Origin: Albugo candida
Lineage: Eukaryota; Oomycota; Peronosporomycetes; Albuginales; Albuginaceae
Reading direction: 5' to 3'
Assembly (NCBI GenBank): GCA_905220665.1
Contig: CAJNAR010000005.1
Location: forward strand, 310,001 to 374,000
DNA: 64,000 bases
Below the pieces are notes generated by a model. It did no database searches. It worked only from the letters and a program-made list of their open reading frames with translations, and was not told the DNA's origin. Each line of letters begins with the position of its first letter. The stretch's first letter is position 1. This document shows positions 44,234 to 57,827 of the stretch, one piece after another. Both the position numbers and the translations under genes were made by a program.

Positions 44234-45537
44234 TCCTTCTTGCAAGGATTTTGTGGATGGAATTTTTGCAGGAATGCAGCACTATTTCGTTAATAGCCTT
44301 GGTGTTAAAGTACGATTGAGTGGGTCCTTTAATGAAATTTCGCTGTTTATGATAGATTTGTGCCCAACGTGAAGGCTTCTTTTGTCAGGATAGCAACACA
44401 AGCACCGATTTGTATATTTTGGTGATACAAAGTAAGTTTTTTTGGACAATGAGTATCCCGAATAAAAGGCTACTGGTAATATCCCAAGATAAACCGGAGA
44501 ATACGGTCCGTGTAGTTTTAGAATAAGTGAAATGTGTCGAGTGATATGTTTAACAGCCGACCTGTTACCAAGTGTAGAGTATATAAAAAAGGCGCCAAGG
44601 TATTATAGAATATCTCAATGCCCACTTGATTATGAGCTCGCTAATAATGTGAATAGTGTAGATTTTACTTTAGACTATCGATCCAAATCTTAAACTGACT
44701 CCGTACAATCGAATTGAAAAATTCTACTTTGCAGGATCGTAAGCGTCAATATATTCAGCATTACTCGAGTTTCATGCTGGTTTACACGGCATTTCTGATC
44801 AAAAATTCTCGAAGAGTTTCAAAAGCTTGTGTGTCTGCATGGGCGGAGTCGATCAACCGCGCTATTTCTCAGATATAATCGAGTTGATTAAGGATGTGTG
44901 GCATTCTGGCATCACTCAATAAGCTCATAACATCATAGGACACAATATCGATAATTTTGCATTGCTCATTTTATATAAATAGAAGCGATTCAATAGTCTC
45001 GAGTCTCAACATTGTCTACTTTATAATCCATCAATCCAATTATAATAAGTACTCATCATCCTGGATCACATCCACTCCTACACATCGAACTTACCGTAAA
45101 TGTACTGTCTTCTTTAAGTACGATCGTGTTGACACAGAATACTTGAAAAATTTGGAGAGCGGAGATAATATTTCCGTTTAATTGATCCTGGATCACATCA
45201 CTTCAGAATGCTTCATCAATAAAAAATTCAGCAAAAGATCGACGAGCTAGGAAGATGGGTTCGTATTGCATTCATCGATTTTCGCAATCTAATATTTTAC
45301 CTTTTTTGATTTTATTACAATTATGTACAGAATACTATTCTCAAACTATGATTGTAGACGCTTGATCTTTTTGGAATATCATATCTGAGCCTAAAAATAT
45401 CGAAAGTAAAGCTGGGGTGATTGCGATCATGAACTTGAACGCGAAGATCGAAAATGCTCATGGTAAACCACTTCGTACATAACATAATCAAAATCGCAAA
45501 AATACTCAACTTCATCGTATATTTTTCTTCCTCCGTG
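44234..45537. other. Intergenic gap
   Basis: About 1.3 kb, AT-rich. At 44964-44980 GCTCATT followed by TTATATAAAT looks like an oomycete initiator next to a TATA-like stretch, but the nearest gene start is ~570 bases away. A 64-codon minus-strand frame (45321-45515) with a hydrophobic start is also present and unproven. Confidence 0.4.
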
Positions 45538-46023
45538 ATGACAGAACACAACAATTACTGTATGAGCTCCGCAAATCGAAATAGTGCCTCTTTTTCGCAT
45601 CAAGTGTCGCCAGAAATGCATGCAGCATTGACAAATTCGCCGTACGCAGATCCCTCTTTTGATATTAATGATCCCACTGGCCGTAATCGCAATCGTGGCA
45701 ATTACCGATGTAGCAAGGTATCTTTGTAGTTCTATTTTGCCGAATCACCATGACTTATGCGTATTGTGCTCCAGTGCGGGGAACCCAAAAAGGGTCACGT
45801 TTGCTCTGTCGTATTATCCAATTATAAATGTACCCGTTGTCGGCTTCCAAAGAAGTCATGTACGTGCTCTGCCCCTCAGACAAGAAGTATTGCGGTTCAA
45901 GCTGAACTGGATGACGATATGACCACACGTCAACTCGATCTCAGTATTCAAGGCTACCATGATTCGACAGGAAGCTTCAGTACATTCAATCAAGATGTTC
46001 CATTAAGTAATCAAGTCTCGTGA
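45538..46023 (+). CDS. Small Cys-rich zinc-knuckle-like protein
   Basis: Two exons (45538-45717, 45775-46023) give 142 residues. The join creates YRCSKCGEPKKGHVC followed by YKCTRCRLPKKSCTC, two similar CxxC-type units, so it probably binds zinc. The N-terminus is Asn/Ser-rich and the C-terminus acidic/Gln-rich; a nuclear role is possible. The CGxPKKGHxC motif occurs in assorted protist and plant regulators, but I cannot name the family. Confidence 0.6.
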
Positions 46024-46096
46024 TATCACAGTATACAGTATACAATCAGTATACAATCTGTAAACAGTTTTGAAATCAACTTTTTAATAATTAAAA

Positions 46097-46989
46097 TCAA
46101 GAATTGTTTTCGGCTTTGATTGCCAATAATGCGCTCAGCATCTTGTGAGTTCGCATCGAGAATTTGTATCCTTTGAGCTGAACCGCTGTGACTTGTGCAC
46201 GTAATGGGTTGGATTTGCATACTTCGCTTAAATAGAGCAGGGCAAGACACCCATGTTCTTGAAAGCAGTTAAGCAGTACATTACTGAAACACAGCGTCAG
46301 ACGAGCTAACACGCTTTTCATCGTCAGCGTCATTTGCATAAAGTACGTCTGCACAAACTGTATCTCGAGATCTGTACAGACAACGCGGTTAAGGAACACC
46401 AGCTGCGAGAAAAATGCGGATTATGAAAATAGAAAACATTATAGGATATTTGTATGCAATTTGCATGTGAAGTAGAAGCTGCACAGCAAACATTTACTAT
46501 ACCACTCCAAACGACATTGTGAATGTACCTCTGACACTTGATCCGCAATCAACATTAGCTTGCGAAGTATACCATCGATGCTGATCTTCAGCTCTGTAGA
46601 AAGCAGCTTCCACGACAAATGGTGAGCCTCCGACTTCATCTCGAAGTGAGACAAGACAGTTTTGACTTCCTTGAATGCATTCTGAATAGAACCAATATCT
46701 ATATCACGCAAACATCGCTTCACCTGTAAAGAATAAGCTATCGTATACTCATGTGGAAAAGGTGGGAACCACAGACCTGCATCAGTTTTCTAAAGTACGG
46801 AGATCGACGATGCTGGCTATGGTTCTTGTACATGAGTCTTGAGAAAATATAAATCTCATCATTCAGAATGTTCGTCACATTATCAATTCCGTCAACATTG
46901 TGCGCCAATTTACTTCGGGCTGCTGTTGACGCCATTGGAAAAATATACCAGATTGTGGCCAATTGATTGGTAGAAAAAGTCACATGCAT
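46097..46989 (-). CDS. RMP1/NEPRO-family RNase MRP protein candidate
   Basis: Three exons: about 46989-46776, then an exon to ~46532, and a last one from ~46403 to the stop at 46097. The motif YKNHSQHRRSPYFRKLMQVKRCLRDI spans exons 1 and 2 (quoted here only in short: NHSQHRR and FRKLMQ). It resembles the signature of yeast RNase MRP subunit Rmp1 and animal NEPRO (helical N-terminal domain). The remaining sequence is helical. RNase MRP processes pre-rRNA in the nucleolus. An internal ATG at 46935 could be the start. Confidence 0.5.
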
Positions 46990-47044
46990 TTATTATATGT
47001 TTCATAATCGATAAATAAGTGTTGACACGCCTTGCTGTAAGGCT

Positions 47045-48160
47045 CTATAAGTGCCTAGCGCGTTTCCATGGGCCACAAGCTAGCTCGGAATTGCATTCAT
47101 CTACTATTGCACGCTTTTCTTCCCAATAATCAGCACATGAATCGTTCTTAACACGCTCAAGAGTCCGTTTTGGATTTCGAGTGCGAAGACTGGGCACAGT
47201 GTCCAAGAACGCTTGACTGGGATGTTTAGGAAATTCCAGATCGTAAAAGATTCCTCCTTGAAGCATACGCTGTACCTAAGTACAACTCCATCAAAAGAAT
47301 TGATCTATAACCAAGAGAGTGTGCAATTAACCTGATCGCAAAAACTCTGAGGATCTTGTTTCAATTGCTCGGAAGCTTGCTTGTTCAGAATAGTGTCTAT
47401 TCCAGGCTCAATGAAGATGAGCTAGATACACCTGTGAGTAAAACACTGATTTCTTTATCGTGAATAGCGTACTTGAAGGGCCAATAAGACGGTATTTATG
47501 GTCAACACTGGACGCCAATCCTTTCCAAGAATAGAGATCATAACTTTGCCTGTGACGACGTCGATATTTGGATGCCAAACTCTAGAATACCATAACAATG
47601 TCAAAAGTACTCCATTCGATAAGGCTGAGATAATACCTGGTTAAGCTCGTGACACTGGGCGCTAGTAGGAATGAAGTATGTTAGCATCGTGTCATTACGT
47701 TTGGATCCAACTGCAGTGACTTACGAGAGAATGGATACGTCTTTGGAATTTCGATATAAAATGTGAAGTTTCCATTTTTGTACGGTCCGTCATCGTCGAG
47801 AATTCTTATTCTAACCAACAGATGAAGCATATTTTCTATCCCATCCGGAAAGTCAATACGGGTTTGCGCGTGCTGACATGAGAACTTGGATTTCGCAAGC
47901 TATAAGAGAGTATATAAATGAGTATTATAGTTACGGGTAAGTTATCGACGTACTTCACTTATATCCTTACGAACTCGTAAGGACGTCAAGTCTGTTTGTG
48001 TATGATTCATCATCAGCGAGTGACTTGGTCCTTGTCGATGAGATACCGGTACATAGTTCCCGCTACTAGCCTCCATCAGTTGATACCCTGTGATAATATT
48101 TGTGTCTCGGCGATGATGTAGACAAAATGCAAATCGGCAACTAACTAACGAGTTATGCAA
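47045..48160 (-). CDS. UBC12-like E2 fold without catalytic cysteine
   Basis: A multi-exon gene whose join rebuilds a UBC fold: SLRVRKDISE, GPYKNGNFTFYIEIPKTYPF, SPPSVTSLTRVWHPNID, ILGKDWRPVLTINTVLLALQ and VQRMLQGG. These are closest to UBC12/UBE2M, the NEDD8-conjugating E2. Where active E2s have Cys after HPN, this protein reads GKVMISIL: a Met (codon 47539-47541) with one extra residue. A C-terminal extension of ~60 residues follows the fold. The start may be 48160 or the internal ATG near 48076. It is probably a non-catalytic E2 variant; partner unknown. Confidence 0.78.
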
Positions 48161-48297
48161 GTACCTTTTGTCAAATTAACACATTAACATTGAAAATGGA
48201 TTTGATTATTGACTTCTTTTGCATATAAAACCAAAGCGGGCTCCGATAATAACAAAAACTCTATGTATCAAGTCGTTCCATTTTCGACTGTTAGGCT

Positions 48298-48733
48298 TTA
48301 CAACGATCCGTGATCGTTGTATAGTTGACCACATATGTTATTGATATCTTCGATGTTGAGATTGCCGACAAAGCTGTCGATCGCCTACGCAAATTGTCAA
48401 TCGGACAGCATTACTATGGTATTGCCTGGACATCTACCTTCTTTGTGTTTCGGCAAGCTTCCTTTGCTTCCTGTACGGTGAAATAAGTTTGGAAATATCC
48501 TTCCAAGGCTTTCTCAAAAGTATTATATTCCTTCAGAACTGGTAGCTCAGTACTCCCTTTCACTTCTTCAATCATTGCACACTTGGGTTTCTACTATAAA
48601 AGACTATGCGATAAAATGCACAAAAATGCAAGTAAAGCACACAAACCGTGTCTTTCCATTGTACACGACAGTAATTTCGTCTGCGTACAACTGGAAATTG
48701 AGCCAATAATCTCTGAAACTCCGCTTCGTCCAT
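48298..48733 (-). CDS. Small three-exon protein of unknown function
   Basis: Found from splice signals. Exon 1 runs from the ATG at 48733 (MDEAEFQRLLAQFPVVRRRN ... QWKDT), exon 2 starts KPKCAMIEEV and ends ACRNTKK, and exon 3 (AIDSFVGNLNIED ...) runs to the TAA at 48298. Total 108 residues, with no signal peptide or membrane segment. The steady acidic/aromatic spacing and intact frame across two ~55-base introns suggest a real conserved gene. I do not recognise the family. Confidence 0.6.
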
Positions 48734-48841
48734 GTGAAAATTGATCCTAACGGTTATGCATGCTCGAGTCCATGTTACGTAACCATTTTAATACATTTCA
48801 TCATACTATTTTCGATCTGCACACTATATCAAAATGTTACA

Positions 48842-51810
48842 CTAATCAATAAAGTCAATCGCCTTTAACATTGCGGTCAGATGATTTTTTTCATGATCAC
48901 TGAAATTACGATTATGGCCGCAATGTAGCGGTAGAAGAATTCCAGCATCACAATAGCTTGCGCTTTCCTTCCTTTTCAAGCTCACTACAGAATCACCCGC
49001 CTCACCCAACTTCAATCCAGTAAGATCCTGCTGCTTCCACCGTTCTTGTATCGTGGTCCAAAGGAACTGAATCATCACATAGAGGAAGCTAATGTCGGGA
49101 TCTTGTAAAGGCTTATCTTGATATTGTCTGATGATTGTCTGCATGTTGCAATAGACGGAATGTAGGAGTAAAGGCTGTATAAGTAATTGATTCCTTTCAA
49201 ATGGATGACACGTTGTAATTGATCGTTGAGAATACGCTAATTTGCCTCCCCATAACAAAAGTGACGCTGTCCATGCACGGATACGCTCGTGTCCTCCTGA
49301 TTCAGCTGCCTGTAATAGCGTTTGACCACAATATCCATCCATCGATGCTAATTGCATCCAAATATAACCAATAATATCGTGGGGGAATCCCAATTCATTC
49401 AATTGCGAATTTAATTCCGATATCAGATGGGAGTCTTCGTCTGTATCAATACAAAAAGTTTCTTCACTGAGGGATTTGAGCTCCCTCAAGTTTATGCAAG
49501 TTTGAGGATCACAATCCACTTCTGAGGGTGAGGTATTTTGTCGACTGTACTCAAATGCCCGATGGGCGATGGAGATGATGGAAAAGCTGAAACGCCGGAG
49601 AAGATCTTCAGTCAGACAGCCTCCAGTGATTGGCATGGCGTTTCTCCATCGGTGACGATGAACATTCGTGCACTTTGTAGGTAGGCCTGGACCACATTGC
49701 GGTATAAATGCACCAGATTGTGCAAATATTAACATAGGCTCCGGAAGATCAAACTTTGTGTCTCCTACTTCAAGCTTCAATGCGATCCCGGTCTTCAATG
49801 ATGCGCCGTCCAGAATTATCTGTAAAACACTCTGAGTGAGAGTATCCTATCTACGTGACCAAATGAGAGTACCTCATCATCCGGATCCGAACACACTATT
49901 TTAGGACACGATGCGGAGAGGTAATTCGATACGACATCCGTATTCCATCGGGTGATTGTCCTGATGACGGGAGCTGTCCACTTGGCGATCAACCGTTGTG
50001 AAAGAGCTGGGATACTTGAAAATGTTCGATCAGCCACCAGTACTCCGATTCCTGGGCATTGGGAAGCTACATACGTTGCAACCAGACCCTACTCGAGAGA
50101 TCGATGAGTTATATATTCAAATGAGTCGCTCACTCACGCCGATAGACTCGCCGTGAATACCAATTTTTGTAAATGTACGTGTAGCTTTTATGTGAGCTAT
50201 GATGGCCACCGCATCAGCATTATTTACCCCTGGATCAGGACGACCTTTATTCCGTCCATAGCCGCGATAATTGTACACCAGTACATTACATCCACGCTCA
50301 GTATAAAAACGAACCCAATCGGTCTGAATATGATGAAATTCATATAAACCACCATTTGGATTGCACAACACTATAATCGGTTTCTCAGAGTGACTTTCAG
50401 TATTTGCGCTTGCTGATAGAAACATCGCGTCGATATGCTGTCCATTGTGTCCAGTGATCCAAACTTGTTCACCTCGCTACAAGCAATCCGATAGCGTCAA
50501 GATTGACACAACTAGGCGACTAGTTGCAACTCACGAATTTTACGCTCAGATCCGCGCGCATTAGATCGAGGTTAGCGATAAAATGAGACTGATTTTTCTT
50601 TCGTAAACTCAATTGTTCGATTGCCCATTTGAGATTCTTAGGTGTCTACAGAACAATAACAATACTGTGATTGAGCAGAGACAGGAAAACATCAATCTGA
50701 CCTTTTCCGAAACTCCACCAAGTAATGGTATACAATCGCGAATTTGAACTTCGAGTGCCTCAAGAGAATTTGCGAAAGGATTTTCTTTTGTTGAAATGAG
50801 ACTTTTGTTTTTAGCATCCATTTCGGACATTGCTGAGAGCTTTGAAAAAGATTCCGTCGGAAATTGTGTAATTTCACTTCGAATAATATTTTCGGTGCCC
50901 GAGCGCTGATTGTCTGTATTTGTACGAAATATATCACTTTCTACCATCATTTCCAGTTCGCAAAGTGTTCTCAATAAGACAGCACCATGAGCGTTTATAA
51001 TCCCTTGCTATACACATACTTTCTGAGTCCATACAAATAATCAAACTCAGTTTCAAATACCTCTTTGATTGCCCTTAGAGCGCTTGTTAATACTGAACAC
51101 TGTTCGAAAGACTGTCTAAAGCTGAGAGTCACTTGTTCGTGTTTGAGAGTATACGATCGATTATTTTCATAATTTTGATCGTTTTTCAAGAACTAAGACA
51201 AAGCGCTCATTAGTTACGTATGTGGAGGCACCTAGTGAATAAATCACTTGCTTTAATCAGGTGTTGAGTGGATTCTAGCATCAGTTGAATTTTTTGCGAC
51301 TGAAGACGTGCATAGGCTTGTTCTCCTTCACGAGTCACAACATCCAATTGTCCGGGATACACAAGTATCGTAATTAATCGACGAATTCCATAGATCAAAA
51401 TTATGAGAATTAGTAAGAGTAACCCCAATGGACTGATGAGATAAATGGTCCAATAAATCAGCCACCAGCAAGAAAGGAAAATAATGTTTCCAAGTGCGTA
51501 CACCATAAATGTCAAAAGAGGTTTCTACACACTCCACTGAGTTCAGACATCAATTATACGTAAACGTGGATAATACCGTCACAATGATGCGATACGGCCA
51601 CCATAGTTGTGTGGCTAATGGAGTGAAAGATAGATACTGCAGGAAATCAGTCGTGTAAAGCAAAACCAGAAGCGAATGACTTGTACCAGTGCATACACAT
51701 GCGTGCAAATAGTTGGCGCATTGTTGTGAGAGTTTGACATAATCGTTACTGAATCGTTGATTCCACCAATCATAGGATATTATTTCGAGTTTGTACCAAT
51801 CAACTTGCAT
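48842..51810 (-). CDS. Membrane-anchored alpha/beta-hydrolase
   Basis: A multi-exon minus-strand gene from the ATG at 51810 to the stop at 48842. The N-terminal part has two or three membrane segments (e.g. IIFLSCWWLIYWTIYLISPL). After a helical region comes a hydrolase domain: IIVLCNPNGG, VLVYNYRGYG, and the nucleophile GESIGG rebuilt across an intron at about 50140, then VADRTFSSI, CSDPDDE for the acid and LHCGHNRNF for the likely catalytic His. This resembles ABHD-type serine hydrolases and acyl-ester lipases. About eight introns. Substrate unknown. Confidence 0.75.
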
Positions 51811-54417
<2,607 letters not shown>

Positions 54418-54506
54418 GCGTTTGTTTGGAATTGCATCTGTCGGAATCAAAAGTTTGATGAATCAATTCTTTGTGCTATATTTCTGAGCTTATCTGACAA
54501 TCATAT

Positions 54507-57322
54507 TTACGGGCTGGTTGTTCCTAGAAAATCGTCCATATTCAAGCTCTGGACATCAAAGTCATTTTTCTCTGTGGGCGGCAATTGCTTGGTTGCGGCT
54601 TGATTCGCCTTCATTTGAGCTTTCTGAAGCGCTTTTTCAGCGGCAGCAGCTGCTTTTTGTGCTTTTTCTCTCTCTTTCATGGCTTTTTCACGCTCTTTTG
54701 CTGCCTTCTTGTCCACACTTGTCTGCTTATCTCGCGATGTGAGACTCTTTTTCTTCTTCGATATTGACTTTGAGACAGTCTCCAAGCCTGCAGCTTCCTT
54801 TTCCAGCGATGAGGGCATAAGCTTTTGAATGTGTCTGACAAGCTCTTGATGCGCCCGAAGTGCATCACTGGAAATAGTTGGCAAGATCTCAATTTCTTTT
54901 CGTCGAAGAGTAGCTACAGCGACCTGAAGGCTTGACAATTCCATCTCAATTGCATCTCTCGATCGAAGTCCTGTGCGTCCAAGCACAGTCTCGTACTGAG
55001 CGAAGAAATCGATAAAGCTCTAAGACAGCCAAATTGCATGAGTACAGCTACATGGTACCATCTGTAGTAGCCTCACGCACCGCGAAATCGCTCTCAATCA
55101 GTGTCGCAGTAGTTTCAGAATGCAAAATGGGGGACGTTCGGGCAAGAATACGCTTATGATACTCTGTCTGACAACGTTCCAAGCAAAATCGTACAATTTT
55201 GGAAAAGAAAAAGACCCCGCTGATCCACTTTTGCAAATCTTCAAAGTAATCAGCGAGTGTGGCCAAAAGACTTTCAACGACCGGATCGCCTTCATCCCAC
55301 TTTTTGCTGAGCCATAATCCAAATGTATCCTTCAAAAACGCGATGTAAACTGAAGACGGGACAAAATGCAAAGCGAAATCTTTCTCACATTTTCCATTTC
55401 TGCAAATATTTTCTTCGTAATCAATTCACAGCCACACATTGCTAGCTTTACAATTTCACTCGATGTGACGTCCAGTTGATCGCCAATGAATGCATCAAAG
55501 GCTATTTTCTCGTCCGCATTCTTCTCACCAAAATATATTTCTTGTACGACTTCTGGACATTTCGCCTGGCGTAGAAATTAGCAATTTTTATGCGTATGAT
55601 AGTACTCACTTGCAAGACGTCAGTATCATTGATAAAGGAGCAAATGACATCGATGTCGATGGCGTCGCAATCTGACACGATGCTTTTGTATCGTATTGTA
55701 AGCTCGTCCAACAAATTCTTCAAACACGACATCACAACGCGGCCAAGAAGTTTACCAGTAAGCCATTCTTGACCGATTGAAATCTGCGACTTGATTATAT
55801 TCACAATATCATTCGGTCGCGTGGATTGAAGCTCTCCATTCGGTCCAGCTACATGATCTTCTTCACGTTGCCATATATTTGTGATCCAAATGTGAATCTG
55901 ACTTTGAATTTGAGTCAGATAAAAGTTCATAAGCGTCGATGAATTCTCATCTAATACGACCGAGGTACGCGCCCGGCTGATATTAAGTATCTCTGTGTTG
56001 AAGAATTCGATCCATTGAACCAATTGTAATCGTTGTGCCATTCCCAAATCGGAGCTCGTACAGAGCTTTGTGATTTCTACTTCGAGAGTCTTTGTGTAGA
56101 TACGCGTATAAAGCTGGATTATATCAATCTCTGGTGGAAATAATTTGGCCACATCCGCCTGTACTACTTCCAGGTCCATCATCAAATTGTTTGCAACCTC
56201 CAAACTCGCATCAAATACGCTCTTTTTGTTCATGATGGCGTTATTCTCTGCGTTTCTAAAGTTTTTCTCGATTCGTTCTACAATCTGTCGTATAATCTCT
56301 TTCTCACATCGGACAAACCACGTCAGTTTACTATCGGCGACAACTTGCAACTGAGAGTCTAAAGTATCACGATTTGCGTTCTCAACGCGCTTACGGCGTT
56401 CTTCCATCAAGTCAAGAACCTCGAAAGCTGCTTTGAGCCGTGTCTGGTCTATTTGAGCAATCTGAATGCAATTGTGCATACAGCCCCAAATCTCACGCAT
56501 AATGAGGTCATACGTGGTCTTGATAGCATTCACGCGAGATGACATGAGCGAAAGAATTCGCATTTGTGCTTTACTACGACACACGGACTCAGTCCTTAGA
56601 CATCTCGAATTATTTATACTCACCTTGATCCAAGTTCATCTGTTTTCTCAACTCCAGCATTTTGAAGCTACGATCGACAATTGGCACCGATTCAATTCCT
56701 ATCGGAATATATTATCTCTTACTTCATGGAACATATTCTGCGCCCAATCGTCATACGATTGCCACTGCATGTAACTTGATAGTATACTGCACTTCCTGTG
56801 CTCCGTTATTTGCTGGAGCTCTAATAGCTATGACAAAGGCGTCAAGGTAAGATACTTGTGTAGAAAAGTTCTGATGGACCTTTGAAGGCATATTTTGATA
56901 AAATAAAATCTGCGACTCGACCTCACAGGCATTTCTTCGAGCGATGCTGATGTCTGCAGATAGCTTGGGTTGCTTTACTTCGCTCTGCATTTTTTGACAC
57001 CACGATTGCATTTCATTAAAACTCGAGCAGATCTCGTTGGCGATATTTTGCGTTTTCAGCAATTCGCTCGCTCGCTCAATCTCGTCGATATGAGCCTGCG
57101 CGAATGAATTTAGCTTCCCTTTTGTATTTCTCTGTTTGATGAGATAATTTTTCTTAATCTCATCAAGCTATTTTTGCAGTAAGAAGATCAGCAATAACAT
57201 TAAAATGAGTTTTTACGTCAAACCAAATGGCTATTGATAAAGGATCCTTCTGTGAATCCTCTAAGTTTTATTCGGAGAATCTCAATAGGATCTTGCGCTT
57301 CTTTCTCGAGTAAAGAAATCAT
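54507..57322 (-). CDS. Exocyst subunit Sec6/EXOC3
   Basis: Multi-exon. The start at 57322 (MISLLEKEAQDPIEILRIKL) joins across a 50-base intron to LDEIKKNYLIKQRN, a coiled coil. Later parts read LFPPEIDIIQLYTRIYTKTLE, LVQWIEFFNTEIL and SQISIGQEWLTGKLL, the order of Sec6. The stop is at 54507. A Lys/Ala-rich coiled coil and an acidic end follow the core and are not typical of yeast or animal Sec6. The exocyst tethers secretory vesicles to the plasma membrane. It is convergent with the reductase, stops 90 bases apart. Confidence 0.8.
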
Positions 57323-57827
57323 TCTTTGTGACGCTTAACTCAAATCCTATCTATATATAAGCTCAAGCAGAGCTCAGGACGAAATCCCGGATACTTCGGG
57401 TCGATATAAAATATATTGAGTCAGAGCTTTGAACTGTGAGATACTTGACCAACTTACTCCTCTTACAATTTCAACTACAGGCAGAAACCTCTATTCTCGC
57501 TACCTAAACCCAACTGTTTACTGCGCACAGGCGAATGTGCACGCTCTATCTCTTCTTCTAACCACATACGATATTGCTAACTACTGAGGCAGCAATCAAT
57601 TTGCTTGCTATGTCATCGAAGATACCGAAAATGTCTTAAAAGCATCACTATTTGTGTTATTTAGAGTCAGTATCACAAAACGCCAGCTAGTTTTGCATTA
57701 GTATTATGTGCACATAGCTGCCACACAGAACCCTTTGCACACTGTGTCACTAGCGTTAGAATTAAGTCAATTGCTTTGACGCGACTACTTGTGTAATAAC
57801 ATACTTTTGCAAGCAGTAAATCGAAAA
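57323..57827. other. Divergent promoter region
   Basis: Between Sec6 and TMF starts; no gene recognised. Confidence 0.55.

Noticed and set aside
45321..45515. 64-codon minus-strand frame with hydrophobic start, possible small secreted protein
   Set aside because: No homology recognised, AT-rich, and it faces the promoter of the neighbouring gene; a chance frame is likely.
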